Source: JALZAI01 sp038212215 (GTDB lineage: Bacteria > Actinomycetota > Actinomycetes > Mycobacteriales > Jatrophihabitantaceae). Taken from it: DNA of 64,000 nt. The position numbers and the translations under genes are program-made. Shown here one piece after another: positions 24,692 through 36,170 of the stretch. The first letter of the stretch is position 1. Each line of letters opens with the position of its first letter. The DNA is taken from assembly GCA_038212215.1 (NCBI GenBank), contig JBBQUT010000019.1, forward strand, positions 20,062 to 84,061. The letters are read 5' to 3'. The notes beneath the pieces were generated by a model. That model did not search any database. It had not been told where the DNA came from and saw nothing but the letters and a program-made list of their open reading frames with translations.

Positions 24692-26152
24692 TCAGGTGAG
24701 CGGACGAGTCGCCCCGTAGTAGCCGTAGGACACGCTGCCCAGCGGGGTGATCTTGATGACGTCCCCGCTCTGCGGGGCCTGGATCACGTCGCCGCCGCCG
24801 ACGTACATAGCGACGTGGTGGACGCCGCCCAAGCTTCCGTCGGAACTCCAGAACACCAGGTCACCGGGCATCAGGCTGCCGATGCCGGGATGGTAGGACC
24901 CCGCCGCGTAGTACTGCGCCACCGAGAAGTGCGGCAGGCCGAGGTAGGGCGACCAGCCGTAGAGGGTCAGTCCGGAGCAATCGAAACCGAGCACGTGGCA
25001 GTCATTGGACGCCCCGCCGCCGGCGCAGACGCCGTACGTCGGTCCGCTGCTGTTGCCGCCGGCCCACGCGTACATCCAGCCCAGGTAGTGCTCGGCGCGG
25101 TTCACCGCGTCCTGCCCTTTGCTCGCGCTCCAGCCGCCGCCGCCACTTGAACCGCCGCCGCTCGAACCGCCGCCGCTCGAACCGCCGCCGCCGGACTCAC
25201 GGTTGCGCGCTGCTGCCAGATCATGCTCACGCTGCGCGGCCTGCTCACGCGCGACCTCAGCCGCGTGCGCGGCGGCAAGCTGCCTGGCCCGGGCAAGGGC
25301 GGCCAATCGAGCGCGCTCGCGAGCGGCACGGATCTCGGCCTGGCGCCGCTGGTAGGCGACGAACACCGCCCGCTGGTTATTGAGCGTGGCCAGTTGCTGC
25401 TGGGCGGCGAGCAGTTGCGACTGGCTGCTCGCCAGTGTGGATTCGAGCTGCTGTTGCTGCTGCTGCGCCGCGAGCACTGCAGCCTCGGCTGCCGCCTTCG
25501 CCTGCTCGGCCACGTCGCGGGCGTGGGCTCGGGCGCGTACTGCCTGGCGAGCGGTGGCATCAGCGTTGGACTTGGCGACCGTCGCGCTTTGCAGGTTGCC
25601 GATCGCGTCCATCTGGTGCGATGACTCGTATTCCTGCAGGGCGGACTTCTGCAACAGGACGTTCGGGTCGGCAGCGGTCAGCAGCGATCCGGCGGTGCCC
25701 CCGACGGTGCCGCTCATGTAGGTGGCGGAAACGAAGGATCGGAAGCGGACCTGTGCGCTGGCGACGCGCCGCTGGGCGGCGCGGACATTCTCGCGAGCCG
25801 CAATCGCATCCTGCTTGGCTTGATCGAGCAGCGACAGCGCGTAGGCCCACTTCTGCTCGGCGAGTTCGCGCTGCGCACGCAGTTGGTCCAGCTGGTTCTG
25901 CATGGCCGCGACTTGCGCGCCGAGCCGGCCGACCTGGTCGGCGAGAGCCGACTTCTGCTGCGCCACGCTGTTGATCTGCTGGTCGGACGGGTTCGGTGGC
26001 GGCGCCGCCGTGGCGCTCCCGCCTGGCGTCACCAGGAAAGAGGTAGCGAGGGTGATCGCAGCCATCGTGGCGATCCGGCGCGCGGCGCGGCCGGAGCACC
26101 CGGAGAACCGGACGCACCCGAAATGACGGTGCCCCAACAGACGCACACGCAC
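24692..26152 (-). CDS. Secreted NlpC/P60 peptidoglycan endopeptidase with long coiled coil
   Basis: A 486-aa RipA-like hydrolase. A signal peptide (about residues 20-50; IATMAAITLATSFLVTPGGS) is followed by about 270 residues of coiled coil (repeated Gln/Ala/Leu heptads). A linker of GGGSS repeats at about 330-350 precedes an NlpC/P60 domain: catalytic Cys392 in FDCSGLTLYG and His446 in GGVHHVAMYVG. It cuts stem peptides of peptidoglycan. The coil probably gates the active site or binds FtsEX-like partners, as in family members. The domain carries an extra Cys-bearing loop (YGVCAGGGASNDCHVLG) before the active Cys. GTG 26152 is supported by GAGAGG 8 nt upstream. Confidence 0.92.
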   Translation of the reverse strand: MRVRLLGHRHFGCVRFSGCSGRAARRIATMAAITLATSFLVTPGGSATAAPPPNPSDQQINSVAQQKSALADQVGRLGAQVAAMQNQLDQLRAQRELAEQKWAYALSLLDQAKQDAIAARENVRAAQRRVASAQVRFRSFVSATYMSGTVGGTAGSLLTAADPNVLLQKSALQEYESSHQMDAIGNLQSATVAKSNADATARQAVRARAHARDVAEQAKAAAEAAVLAAQQQQQQLESTLASSQSQLLAAQQQLATLNNQRAVFVAYQRRQAEIRAARERARLAALARARQLAAAHAAEVAREQAAQREHDLAAARNRESGGGGSSGGGSSGGGSSGGGGWSASKGQDAVNRAEHYLGWMYAWAGGNSSGPTYGVCAGGGASNDCHVLGFDCSGLTLYGWSPYLGLPHFSVAQYYAAGSYHPGIGSLMPGDLVFWSSDGSLGGVHHVAMYVGGGDVIQAPQSGDVIKITPLGSVSYGYYGATRPLT

Positions 26153-26194
26153 AGCAACTACCTCTCGGATCGCACCCCGTGCTACTCAGAGACC

Positions 26195-27265
26195 TCAGAG
26201 TGCCACTTCCGCCCCAGATGCGCCAGGGGTCCCTTCTGAATCAGCAGCACCATCAGCTAGTAAACCGGACGATTTAGACAGCCTGGCCGCGGCGCGCCGA
26301 CGCTCCCACGCGTTCATCGTCAGGTGCGCCGCGACCGCATAGCCGACGCCGGCAAGGATGTCCAGGACGTAATGCTCGCCGGTATAAACGAGCGTGAAGC
26401 CCATAGCGAGCGGGTACAGCGCGGCGCAGTAGCGCCATCGCGAGCGCATCCGTGCTGCGAAGCAGATTGCGATCAGGGTCGCGAAACCGACGTGCAATGA
26501 CGGCATTGCCGCCACCGGGTTACTCCCCCCTGCCTGCGCGTGCCCGAGGGCCCGCTGGACATCGCCGAGGTGCAGCCAGACGAACCCGCGGGCCGAGAGC
26601 CGGGCGATGTGCTCGTGGATGTAGCCGTCCTGCGCCGCCAGCCAGGGCGGTGCCTCAGGAAATACCGTGTAGGTCACCAGTCCGGCCACCGAGAGCACGA
26701 CTACCCGCCAGATGAAGCCGACCCAGGCGCTGCGATCGCGCAACCACAGCCACGCTCCGAGCGCGGGCGTGGCCAGGAAGTGGGTCGAATAGACGAGCGT
26801 CACCGCGGCGTCGTACCAGTAGATGTGCTGCGGGTTGTAGAGATGTTGCTGTAGCCAGACCGTGGGTATCGGCCCGCACAGCCACCTCTCGGCGTTGACG
26901 ATGTCGCGCTCGTGCAACGGAAGCCCGATCGCGTCCGCGACGGCACGCGTCTTGTCATAGGCAATCAGGACGATGGTGAAGGGCAACCAGTCGAGCACAA
27001 CCTGCAGCAGTGCGCGCCAGCCTGCGCCGATCCGGGTGGTGGCCAGGCCCACCACGAGCAGCACGGCAATCGTCTGCCGGCCGGTCGGGACGCCCCAGTG
27101 CACAATGATCACGGCGAGCGCGAGAAAGTACAGCGCTGCGGCTGCCCGGCGCACTTGCCGCCGGCCGACGCGGCGCCGCCATCGTGCCGCCCTGCCTTGG
27201 TCGGGATCGACGCGGCGCATCGGAGACTCGGGCATCGGAGACTCGCGCATCAGAGACTCGCGCAT
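26195..27265 (-). CDS. PAP2-superfamily membrane phosphatase/phosphotransferase
   Basis: A membrane protein of about 356 aa with six hydrophobic segments. The PAP2 motifs are AMPSLHVGFATL (His of motif 2, with PSLH for PSGH) and YTGEHYVLDILAG (His-x3-Asp of motif 3). This form resembles the inositol-phosphorylceramide-synthase-like PAP2 branch of actinobacteria, so a phospholipid phosphotransferase is as likely as a phosphatase. The start is unclear: four ATGs lie 15 nt apart in a tandem repeat (27265, 27250, 27235, 27220), and GTG 27316 lies in a palindrome. It lies 42 nt upstream of the NlpC/P60 gene and may be cotranscribed with it. Confidence 0.82.
   Translation of the reverse strand: MRESLMRESPMPESPMRRVDPDQGRAARWRRRVGRRQVRRAAAALYFLALAVIIVHWGVPTGRQTIAVLLVVGLATTRIGAGWRALLQVVLDWLPFTIVLIAYDKTRAVADAIGLPLHERDIVNAERWLCGPIPTVWLQQHLYNPQHIYWYDAAVTLVYSTHFLATPALGAWLWLRDRSAWVGFIWRVVVLSVAGLVTYTVFPEAPPWLAAQDGYIHEHIARLSARGFVWLHLGDVQRALGHAQAGGSNPVAAMPSLHVGFATLIAICFAARMRSRWRYCAALYPLAMGFTLVYTGEHYVLDILAGVGYAVAAHLTMNAWERRRAAARLSKSSGLLADGAADSEGTPGASGAEVAL
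27221..27265 (-). repeat. Three tandem 15-bp units, each beginning with an in-frame ATG
   Basis: Units at 27265-27251, 27250-27236 and 27235-27221 encode MRESL, MRESP and MPESP, followed by MRRVD. Copy number change would keep the frame and give a longer or shorter N-terminus of the PAP2 protein. Confidence 0.8.
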
Positions 27266-27310
27266 CGGGGGGTCCGCCGACTCAGCAATCCGGTCCCCGT
27301 CCGGTGCAGC

Positions 27311-27326
27311 AGTCACCCAGGTGACT
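27311..27326. promoter_or_regulatory. Palindrome AGTCACC-CA-GGTGACT upstream of the PAP2 gene
   Basis: Two 7-bp arms separated by 2 bp, in the divergent region between the PAP2 and aconitase genes. Operator-like; the binding protein is unknown. Confidence 0.45.
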
Positions 27327-27395
27327 GTAGCGAGCGCGGTGGGGAACAACTGGTTCCCTGGCCGACCATGCCGCGCACATGCGTCGCGTGGTATA

Positions 27396-27409
27396 TCTTG
27401 ACGTCAAGA
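27396..27409. promoter_or_regulatory. Perfect 14-bp palindrome TCTTGACGTCAAGA before acnA
   Basis: It ends 25 nt before the acnA ATG and follows a TATATC hexamer (27392-27397) that could be the -10. The site would overlap the transcription start, which suits a repressor such as a TetR- or MarR-type protein controlling the TCA cycle. No such gene is adjacent. Confidence 0.6.
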
Positions 27410-27434
27410 GACTTTTCCGGCGAAGGAGCCCGCG

Positions 27435-30209
<2,775 letters not shown>

Positions 30210-30213
30210 CTGC

Positions 30214-30295
30214 TTTCCCCGCTGGTGACCGCTTTGGTGGCTGGTTTCCCCGCTGGTGACCGGTTCGGCACGGCTCAACCGAGCACCAGCGGGGA
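30214..30295. repeat. Direct repeat TTTCCCCGCTGGTGACCG (2 copies) plus inverted copy
   Basis: Copies at 30214-30231 and 30245-30262, with the reverse complement of their core, CACCAGCGGGGA, at 30284-30295. Either direct copy can pair with the inverted one to form a 12-bp stem just after acnA. It may act as a terminator or mRNA-stabilising structure. There is no U-run. Confidence 0.6.
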
Positions 30296-30381
30296 GACCT
30301 CGGTTATCCACCGGCCGCGTCATCGTCCACAGGCGGTGCGCGAGGCTGCGCGACGGGTGCTCGGTCCGGTGTGCTTGGTAC

Positions 30382-30867
30382 ATGCGGGCGTTACCGGATG
30401 CCGAGGTCTTCTCCCGCGCTGAAGCGCGGCAGCTGGGCTGGAGCGACCCCGCGTTGTCACGCGCGGTGCGGGCGGGTCGCATCGTGCGCCTGCGCCGCGA
30501 TCAGTTCACGGTGCCCACAGCGTCGGGGCGGTGTCCGGCGATCGCCGCCGCTCGCGCGTGTCGCGGCAGCGTGGTCAGTCACCGATCGGCAGCTCTGTTT
30601 TGGGGACTGCCCGTTGTGGGCGCGCTTCCGGTCCGGCCCGAGGGAGCCAGCAAGTCCACCACTGTCTCGACCATGTATTCGATTCACCGTACCGACATCG
30701 TCGCTACAAGGAGGAATTCCGAGCAATATCAGCGATCTACATATCAGCCAGCCATGATTACCAGCGGTGGACCCGTGCCCCGGCGACCATACTCGAAGGC
30801 AATGACAGTTACCCCGTCAGCGCGAGCCGGCAATCACGCGCGGGGTGTCAGATCAAGCGACGACTGA
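30382..30867 (+). pseudogene. Remnant of an AbiEi-type (type IV) antitoxin-domain gene
   Basis: The frame from ATG 30382 begins EVFSRAEARQLGWSDPALSR, then GRIVRLRRDQFTVPTA and SVVSHRSAALFWGLPVVGAL. This matches the winged-helix N-terminal domain of actinobacterial AbiEi-like antitoxin proteins, which are normally about 300 aa with a DUF559-like nuclease-fold end. After about residue 85 (near 30640) the homology stops. The rest of the frame is low-complexity, and base composition drops. The C-terminal domain cannot be found in other frames. I infer a truncated gene; the 161-aa product is unlikely to work. Confidence 0.5.
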
Positions 30868-31047
30868 CGCCGACTCATCTGCCCACGCACCGACCGCGTA
30901 AGGCCACCCACGAAATCGACCAACCGCCAAGGCCCCGAAGGTCGAATCCCGCAAGCCAGCGAGTGCCGACTGCAGACGCCTCGCCAGGTGCAGGCGGAAA
31001 CGACTCACGGCGAAGACATCCACGCGCCACTCAGCTACCAGAGCGGG
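30868..31047. other. Non-coding remainder between the AbiEi remnant and corA
   Basis: About 180 nt with no supported reading frame, continuing the degraded lower-GC stretch that begins near 30640. Confidence 0.5.
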
Positions 31048-32064
31048 TCAGAGCCAGCCGCGACGCTTGAAGGCAACGAACAGCGCGATCGAAAGCAACA
31101 CCATCAGCGTCAGCGCGAACGGGTAACCGAAATACCAATTCAGCTCCGGCATATTGACGAAGTTCATGCCGTACACGGACGCGACGAACGTCGGCGCGAA
31201 GAAGATCGCCGCCCAGGCCGAGATTTTCTTGACCTCCTCATTCTGGGCGAGGCTTGTCTCGGTCATAGTGCGCATCTCCTCGTTCTGGCGCTGCCCCACG
31301 AGCGTCGCGTGCACGGTGAGCGCGTCCTGCAGCAGCACGCGGAACGAGTCGGCGGACTGCACGATCCGGATCACGTGGTCGTGCACGTCACGCAGCGAGT
31401 TTTGCAGCTCGACGTCGATGCGGTACTTGTCGAAGCCGTGCTCGAGGGCGCTGAACATGCCGAGCAGCGGATGGGTCGCACGCTGGAATTCGATGACTTC
31501 GCGGGAGAGCTCGTAGATGCGCCGCGACACCTCCGGATCGCCCTGGAAGAGCTCGTCCTCGATCTCATCAATGTCGTTCTCCAGGCCCGCAATCACCGGC
31601 TCGTACTCGTCCACCACCTGGTCGAGGATCGCGTAGAGGATCGCCTCCGGGCCCATGCACAGCAGCTCGGGGGACTCTTCCAAGCGGCGCCGCACGCGCC
31701 CGAGATCCGGTGACTCGGCGTGGCGGATGGTCACGACGAATCCGTCGCCGGTGAACACGTGCAACTCACCGAATTCCACGCGCTCTTCGGCGTCGATGTA
31801 GCGCGCCGGGCGCAGCACGGTGAACAACACCGATCCGTAGCGCTCGAGCTTCGCGCGCTGGTGCGCCGACACCGCGTCTTCGACCGCAAGGTGATGCAGG
31901 CCGAACTCGTCGGCGATCGACTGGATCTCCCTCTCGTCGGGGCGGTACAGCCCGATCCAGGCCATCCCGTTTCGCTCGCGCATCGCCTCGTAGGTTTCGT
32001 CGAGGCTGCGCGGGTCGGCGCTGCGCTTGCCGTCGACGTAGACGGCGTTGTCGCGAAGCGCCAT
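31048..32064 (-). CDS. corA: CorA-type divalent cation (Mg2+) transporter
   Basis: A 338-aa inner-membrane channel for Mg2+ (possibly Co2+ or Ni2+). A large cytoplasmic N-terminal domain with long helices (DIDEIEDELFQGDPEVSRRI) precedes two C-terminal membrane helices. The signature Gly-Met-Asn occurs in VYGMNFVNMPEL, followed by the second helix and a basic end (KRRGWL). Works as a pentamer in the family. Its ATG overlaps the pgm stop by 1 nt (TGATG), so the two genes form an operon. Confidence 0.95.
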   Translation of the reverse strand: MALRDNAVYVDGKRSADPRSLDETYEAMRERNGMAWIGLYRPDEREIQSIADEFGLHHLAVEDAVSAHQRAKLERYGSVLFTVLRPARYIDAEERVEFGELHVFTGDGFVVTIRHAESPDLGRVRRRLEESPELLCMGPEAILYAILDQVVDEYEPVIAGLENDIDEIEDELFQGDPEVSRRIYELSREVIEFQRATHPLLGMFSALEHGFDKYRIDVELQNSLRDVHDHVIRIVQSADSFRVLLQDALTVHATLVGQRQNEEMRTMTETSLAQNEEVKKISAWAAIFFAPTFVASVYGMNFVNMPELNWYFGYPFALTLMVLLSIALFVAFKRRGWL

Positions 32065-33695
32065 CAGTTCAGCGCCGCGGCGACGATCTCCTGCGCCTCT
32101 GCCTGGATGCGTGCGAGGTGGTGCGGCCCCCGAAACGATTCGGCGTAGAGCTTGTAGACGTCCTCAGTGCCCGATGGGCGGGCGGCGAACCAGCCGTGCT
32201 CTGTGCTCAGCTTGAGTCCGCCGATCCCCGCCCCATTGCCCGGCGCCTTGGTCAGCCGTGCTGTGATCGGGTCGCCGGCCAGTACGTCGGCGCTCACATC
32301 GGACGGCGAGAGTTTGCCTAGCTTCGCCTTCTCTTCCCGGGTCGCCGGCGAGTCGATACGCGCGTAGGCGGGCTCGCCAAACTTGCGGGTGAGTTCGGTG
32401 TAGAGCTGCGACGGCGATGACCCGGTGACGGCGATGATCTCGGACGCGAGCAGGCACAGGATGATGCCGTCCTTGTCCGTCGTCCACGCCGATCCGTCGC
32501 GGCAGAGGAACGACGCGCCGGCGCTCTCTTCACCACCGAATGCGACCGACCCGTCGAGCAGGCCCGGCACGAACCATTTGAACCCGACCGGCACCTCGAG
32601 CAGCGTGCGGGCGAGCGACTCGGCCACCCGGTCGATCATGGACGAGCTGACCAGCGTCTTGCCGATCGCGGCGGACTCGGGCCAGTAGTCGCGATGGGTG
32701 AACAAGTAATTGATCGCGACCGCTAGGAAGTGGTTCGGGTTCATTAAACCGGCGTCCGGGGTGACGATGCCATGCCGATCGGCGTCGGTGTCGTTTCCGG
32801 TCGCCACGTCGAAGTCGTGCTGCTTGGCGATGAGCGAGGCCATCGCGGACGGCGACGAGCAGTCCATCCGGATCTTGGCGTCCCAGTCGAGGGTCATGAA
32901 CCGGAACGTCGGATCGACCTGCGGGTTGACCACGCTCAGATCCAGCCCGTACCGCTCGCCGATCTCGCCCCAATACGCCACTGATGCACCGCCCAGCGGG
33001 TCAGCGCCGATCCGCACCCCGGCCGAGCGGATCGCATCGAGATCGACGACCGCCGACAGCCCCGAGACGTACTTGTCGAGGAAGTCGTAGCTGCCGGCGC
33101 CCGTCCGCGCCCGCGAATAGGGCACCCGGCGCACGCCGTCGAGCCCGGCAGCAAGCAACTCGTTCGCGCGGTCCTGGATCCAGGTGGTGATGTCCGTGCC
33201 GGCCGGCCCGCCGTCGGGCGGGTTGTACTTGAAGCCGCCGTCCCGCGGCGGGTTGTGCGACGGGGTCACCACCACGCCGTCAGCGCGATGGGCGGGGCCA
33301 GCCGCGTTGTGCGCGAGAATGGCGCGCGATACGGCAGGGGTGGGCGTGTAACCGCCGCGCGAGTCGACGAGCACCGTCACATCGTTGGCGACGAACACCT
33401 CGAGCGCGGACGCCGTCGCCGGCTCGGAGAGCGCATGCGTGTCGGCGCCGAGGAACAGCGGCCCGTCGATGCCGTTCTGCGCGCGGTACTCGCAGATCGC
33501 CTGGCTGGTGGCCAGGATGTGGTCCTCGTTGAAGGTTGCTGCGAATGCCGAGCCGCGGTGCCCGGACGTGCCGAACGACACCCGTTGCTCGGGACGTGAC
33601 ACATCGGGATGCTCGACGTAGTAGGCGGTCACCAATCGGGGGACGTCGACCAGATCTTCGGGACGGGCCGGGGTTCCTGCGCGCGGATCGGGCAT
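32064..33695 (-). CDS. pgm: Phosphoglucomutase (alpha-D-glucose-specific)
   Basis: A 543-aa enzyme interconverting glucose 1-phosphate and glucose 6-phosphate. The phosphoserine loop is FGTSGHRGSAF (about residues 46-56), the Mg-binding loop is GNDTDADRHGIV, the sugar loop is FGGEESAGASFL and the phosphate loop is RPSGTEDVYKLY. ATG 33695 is chosen: it gives the standard start MPDPRAGTPARPEDLVDVP; the frame upstream is antisense to the amidase. It feeds glycogen, trehalose and cell-wall sugar synthesis. It is first of a pgm-corA operon and divergent from the amidase. Confidence 0.96.
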   Translation of the reverse strand: MPDPRAGTPARPEDLVDVPRLVTAYYVEHPDVSRPEQRVSFGTSGHRGSAFAATFNEDHILATSQAICEYRAQNGIDGPLFLGADTHALSEPATASALEVFVANDVTVLVDSRGGYTPTPAVSRAILAHNAAGPAHRADGVVVTPSHNPPRDGGFKYNPPDGGPAGTDITTWIQDRANELLAAGLDGVRRVPYSRARTGAGSYDFLDKYVSGLSAVVDLDAIRSAGVRIGADPLGGASVAYWGEIGERYGLDLSVVNPQVDPTFRFMTLDWDAKIRMDCSSPSAMASLIAKQHDFDVATGNDTDADRHGIVTPDAGLMNPNHFLAVAINYLFTHRDYWPESAAIGKTLVSSSMIDRVAESLARTLLEVPVGFKWFVPGLLDGSVAFGGEESAGASFLCRDGSAWTTDKDGIILCLLASEIIAVTGSSPSQLYTELTRKFGEPAYARIDSPATREEKAKLGKLSPSDVSADVLAGDPITARLTKAPGNGAGIGGLKLSTEHGWFAARPSGTEDVYKLYAESFRGPHHLARIQAEAQEIVAAALN

Positions 33696-33769
33696 GCTGC
33701 CATCCTGGCACCGGAGCACGTCCGACGCTGCACGCGCCCCGTTGCCGTCGGTTCGGACCACGGTCCAGA

Positions 33770-35131
33770 ATGTCCACCATGCTGCAGAGCGCTGCGGAGA
33801 TCGCGTCCGCCGTCCGGACCGGGGCAATGACTGCGCGCGCCGCGGCCCAGGCTGCGCTGACCCGCATCGCCGAGCGCGACGGCGACATCGGCGCATTCCA
33901 AGTCGTGCGCACCGAGGCCGCCCTGGACGACGCCGACGCCGTCGACGCGCGCGCCGACCGTGCCACTCTGGCGCTCGCGGGCGTACCCGTCGCGATCAAG
34001 GACAACGTCGCCGTCGCCGGGGTTGCGATGCGCAACGGCTCTTGGGGCAGTGACCCCAACGCGCAGGGGCACGATCATCGCGTCGTGCAGCGCCTGCGGG
34101 CGGCCGGCGCAGTCATCGTAGGAGTCACCCGTGTGCCGGAGCTCTGCGTTTTCGGCTGCACCGACTCCGTGTACGGCGTGACGAGAAACCCGTGGTGCCG
34201 TGATCGCACGCCGGGTGGCTCGTCCGGCGGTTCGGCGGCATCGGTCGCCGCCGGTCTGGTGCCGGTGGCGCATGGCAACGACGGGATGGGCTCGGTACGC
34301 ATCCCCGCCGCCTGCTGCGGGCTGGTCGGCATGAAACCCGGTCTCGGCGTCGTCCCGTCCGGTCTCGGCAACGGGTCGTGGTTCGACATGGCGGAGAACG
34401 GCGTGCTCGCGACGACCGTCTCCGACGCCGCGCTGGTGCTCTCGGTGCTCGCCGATCGCCCGGAGCTCGCCGAGTTGGCGGAGCCGGGACGCGTCCGCGT
34501 GGCGGTGTCGGTGCGCTCGCCGGCCGCTGGGATGCCGGTGGACCGAACCTGGGCGGCCGCCGCGCGCGAGGCCGGCCGGGTGCTCGGCTCGGCCGGGCAC
34601 ACCGTGCGGCAGGCGAACCCGCCCTACAACCTGACGCTCACCGCGTCCGGGCTCGCGCGCTGGTTCGCTGGCGCCGAGCTGGACGCGCGCCTGCTCGCCG
34701 ACCGGTCGCGCCTCGAACCCCGGGTACGCAGGCACGCAGCGCTCGGCCGTCTCATCCTGCGCGCCGGGTTCCCACGTGCCGCTGGTCGCGCCAAGTGGCA
34801 GGCCCGGGTCGACGCCTTTTTCGCCGATCATGACGTGCTGGTTACCCCGGCGCTGGGGCAGTCGCCGCCACGCTCGATCGAGTGGGGTAAGCGTGGGTGG
34901 CTGGCGAACGTGCTGGTCAATGCCCGCTACGCCCCGTTCGCCGCACCGTGGAACGTGGCGGGTTGGCCGGCGATCTGCGTGCCTACCGGTGTCGGGGCCG
35001 ACGGCCTGCCCCGTGCTGTGCAGCTGGTCGCTCGTCCGGGCGGCGAGGCGCTGTTGCTGTCAGTGGCTGCTCAGTTGGAGGCCTTGCGTCCGTGGGCCAG
35101 GGTGGCGACCGAGTACGCCGGTCGAGGCTGA
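33770..35131 (+). CDS. Amidase-signature family hydrolase
   Basis: A 453-aa amidase of the GatA/AS family. The catalytic Lys lies in VAIKDNVAVAG (about residue 83) and the Ser pair in DRTPGGSSGGSAASVAAGLV (about 145-165), forming Ser-cisSer-Lys. There are no GatB/GatC genes nearby, so it is a free amidase of unknown substrate rather than the tRNA amidotransferase. ATG 33770 is chosen; ATG 33779 is also possible. Its stop is 9 nt from the convergent regulator stop. Confidence 0.88.
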   Translation: MSTMLQSAAEIASAVRTGAMTARAAAQAALTRIAERDGDIGAFQVVRTEAALDDADAVDARADRATLALAGVPVAIKDNVAVAGVAMRNGSWGSDPNAQGHDHRVVQRLRAAGAVIVGVTRVPELCVFGCTDSVYGVTRNPWCRDRTPGGSSGGSAASVAAGLVPVAHGNDGMGSVRIPAACCGLVGMKPGLGVVPSGLGNGSWFDMAENGVLATTVSDAALVLSVLADRPELAELAEPGRVRVAVSVRSPAAGMPVDRTWAAAAREAGRVLGSAGHTVRQANPPYNLTLTASGLARWFAGAELDARLLADRSRLEPRVRRHAALGRLILRAGFPRAAGRAKWQARVDAFFADHDVLVTPALGQSPPRSIEWGKRGWLANVLVNARYAPFAAPWNVAGWPAICVPTGVGADGLPRAVQLVARPGGEALLLSVAAQLEALRPWARVATEYAGRG

Positions 35132-35139
35132 GCGGGCGT

Positions 35140-36147
35140 TCAGGTGGGGCCGCTGAAGTCCAGATGGCCGGTCCGCGCGGCGATGACACCCGCTTGGAAG
35201 CGGCTGGTGGCGCCGACCTGGGCCATGTAATCGGCGATCTGGCGCCGGCAGGTGCGCACCGAAATCGACAGCCGCCGCGAGATTGCCTCGTCCTTCTCGC
35301 CTTCGGCCATCAGGCGCAGGATGGCGGCGCGGGTCTGATCGAGCTCGGCGGTGTCGTGCTGGCGCGAGAGCGCGTCCTCGAGGGTCTGCGCCTCCGACCA
35401 CAGCTGCTCGAAGGTTGCGACGACCCAGGCAATGACGTTCGGCTCACGCACGATCGCCAAACCCATCTTGGACGAGTCACCAGTCGGTATCGGCAGCAGA
35501 GCCACCTCGCGGTCGATGACCAGGCTGCGCCCCGGGACCGATGTGGCGAAGCGAATCTTGGCCCCGTTGTCCGCGTACTCGGCGAGATAGCTGCGGGTGT
35601 GCCGGTCGCGAAGCGCAGCGTGCTGGTAGAGGACGCGGGTGCGGATGCCGCGGCGCAGCGAGTAGAGGTTCGCGATGCGGGTGCGGCTGTCGATGCGCGT
35701 TTTGGGCAGGCGTCCGGGAGCGACCGAGAGCAATTCGTTCTGAACGCTATCCGCGTAGTGCATCAGGACATTGTTGATCTCGCGCTGGTCGTAGATGACG
35801 TCGACCGCGTTGTCGGGCGTACTGGGAGCGAGGGCCTCGTTCCAGTCCAGGACGAGGCGGCGGATCGCGTTGCGCCGCGCCTCCACCGAGGCGCGGCGCG
35901 CGCCGAGTTCTAGATCCTCGGCGCCCAGCACAGTCGTCTCGGCGAGCATCGGGCTGACGGCGGACACGCGGTCCAGTTCGTCGACGCGCAGCAGGCCCAT
36001 CTCGCAAAGCAGCTTCGCGGGCTTGTCGAGCTCCTCGGCCGACTGGCCGCTCGCCTCGGCAAGAGCGGCCATCGACATTCCCGGATGGGTCAGCGCAGCG
36101 CGGTAGAGTTCGACCTCGACGGCGCCGAGTTCGTCCAACTCGCCCAT
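35140..36147 (-). CDS. TrmB/LuxR-type transcriptional regulator, probable partner of the adjacent peptide
   Basis: A 335-aa regulator. The N-terminus (about residues 5-62; VEVELYRAALTHPGMSMAAL, AEASGQSAEELDKPAKLLCE) is a TrmB-like winged helix. The middle (about 85-265; RIANLYSLRRGIRTRVLYQH, YADNGAKIRFATSVPGRSLV, REVALLPIP) resembles the TrmB sensor domain with a PLD-like fold. The C-terminus (about 275-330; ILRLMAEGEKDEAISRRLSI, SVRTCRRQIADYMAQVGATS) is a LuxR/GerE helix-turn-helix. It is transcribed away from a small secreted peptide gene, with 79 bp and a perfect palindrome between the starts. I infer that it senses a peptide or a related small molecule. No phosphorylation domain is present. 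Confidence 0.8.
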   Translation of the reverse strand: MGELDELGAVEVELYRAALTHPGMSMAALAEASGQSAEELDKPAKLLCEMGLLRVDELDRVSAVSPMLAETTVLGAEDLELGARRASVEARRNAIRRLVLDWNEALAPSTPDNAVDVIYDQREINNVLMHYADSVQNELLSVAPGRLPKTRIDSRTRIANLYSLRRGIRTRVLYQHAALRDRHTRSYLAEYADNGAKIRFATSVPGRSLVIDREVALLPIPTGDSSKMGLAIVREPNVIAWVVATFEQLWSEAQTLEDALSRQHDTAELDQTRAAILRLMAEGEKDEAISRRLSISVRTCRRQIADYMAQVGATSRFQAGVIAARTGHLDFSGPT

Positions 36148-36170
36148 ATCGTGACCGCAATTCGTGCCAT

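Noticed and set aside
25140..25200. Short regular repeats that might suggest a CRISPR or minisatellite
   Set aside because: They encode the GGGSS linker of the NlpC/P60 protein; there are no spacers.
26153..26194. Possible c-di-AMP (ydaO-type) riboswitch ahead of the NlpC/P60 gene
   Set aside because: Such riboswitches often precede cell-wall hydrolase genes in actinobacteria, but only 42 nt separate this gene from the next and no such structure fits.
33629..34831. 400-codon minus-strand frame antisense to the amidase
   Set aside because: Shadow frame; the Ser-Ser-Lys amidase signature is on the plus strand.
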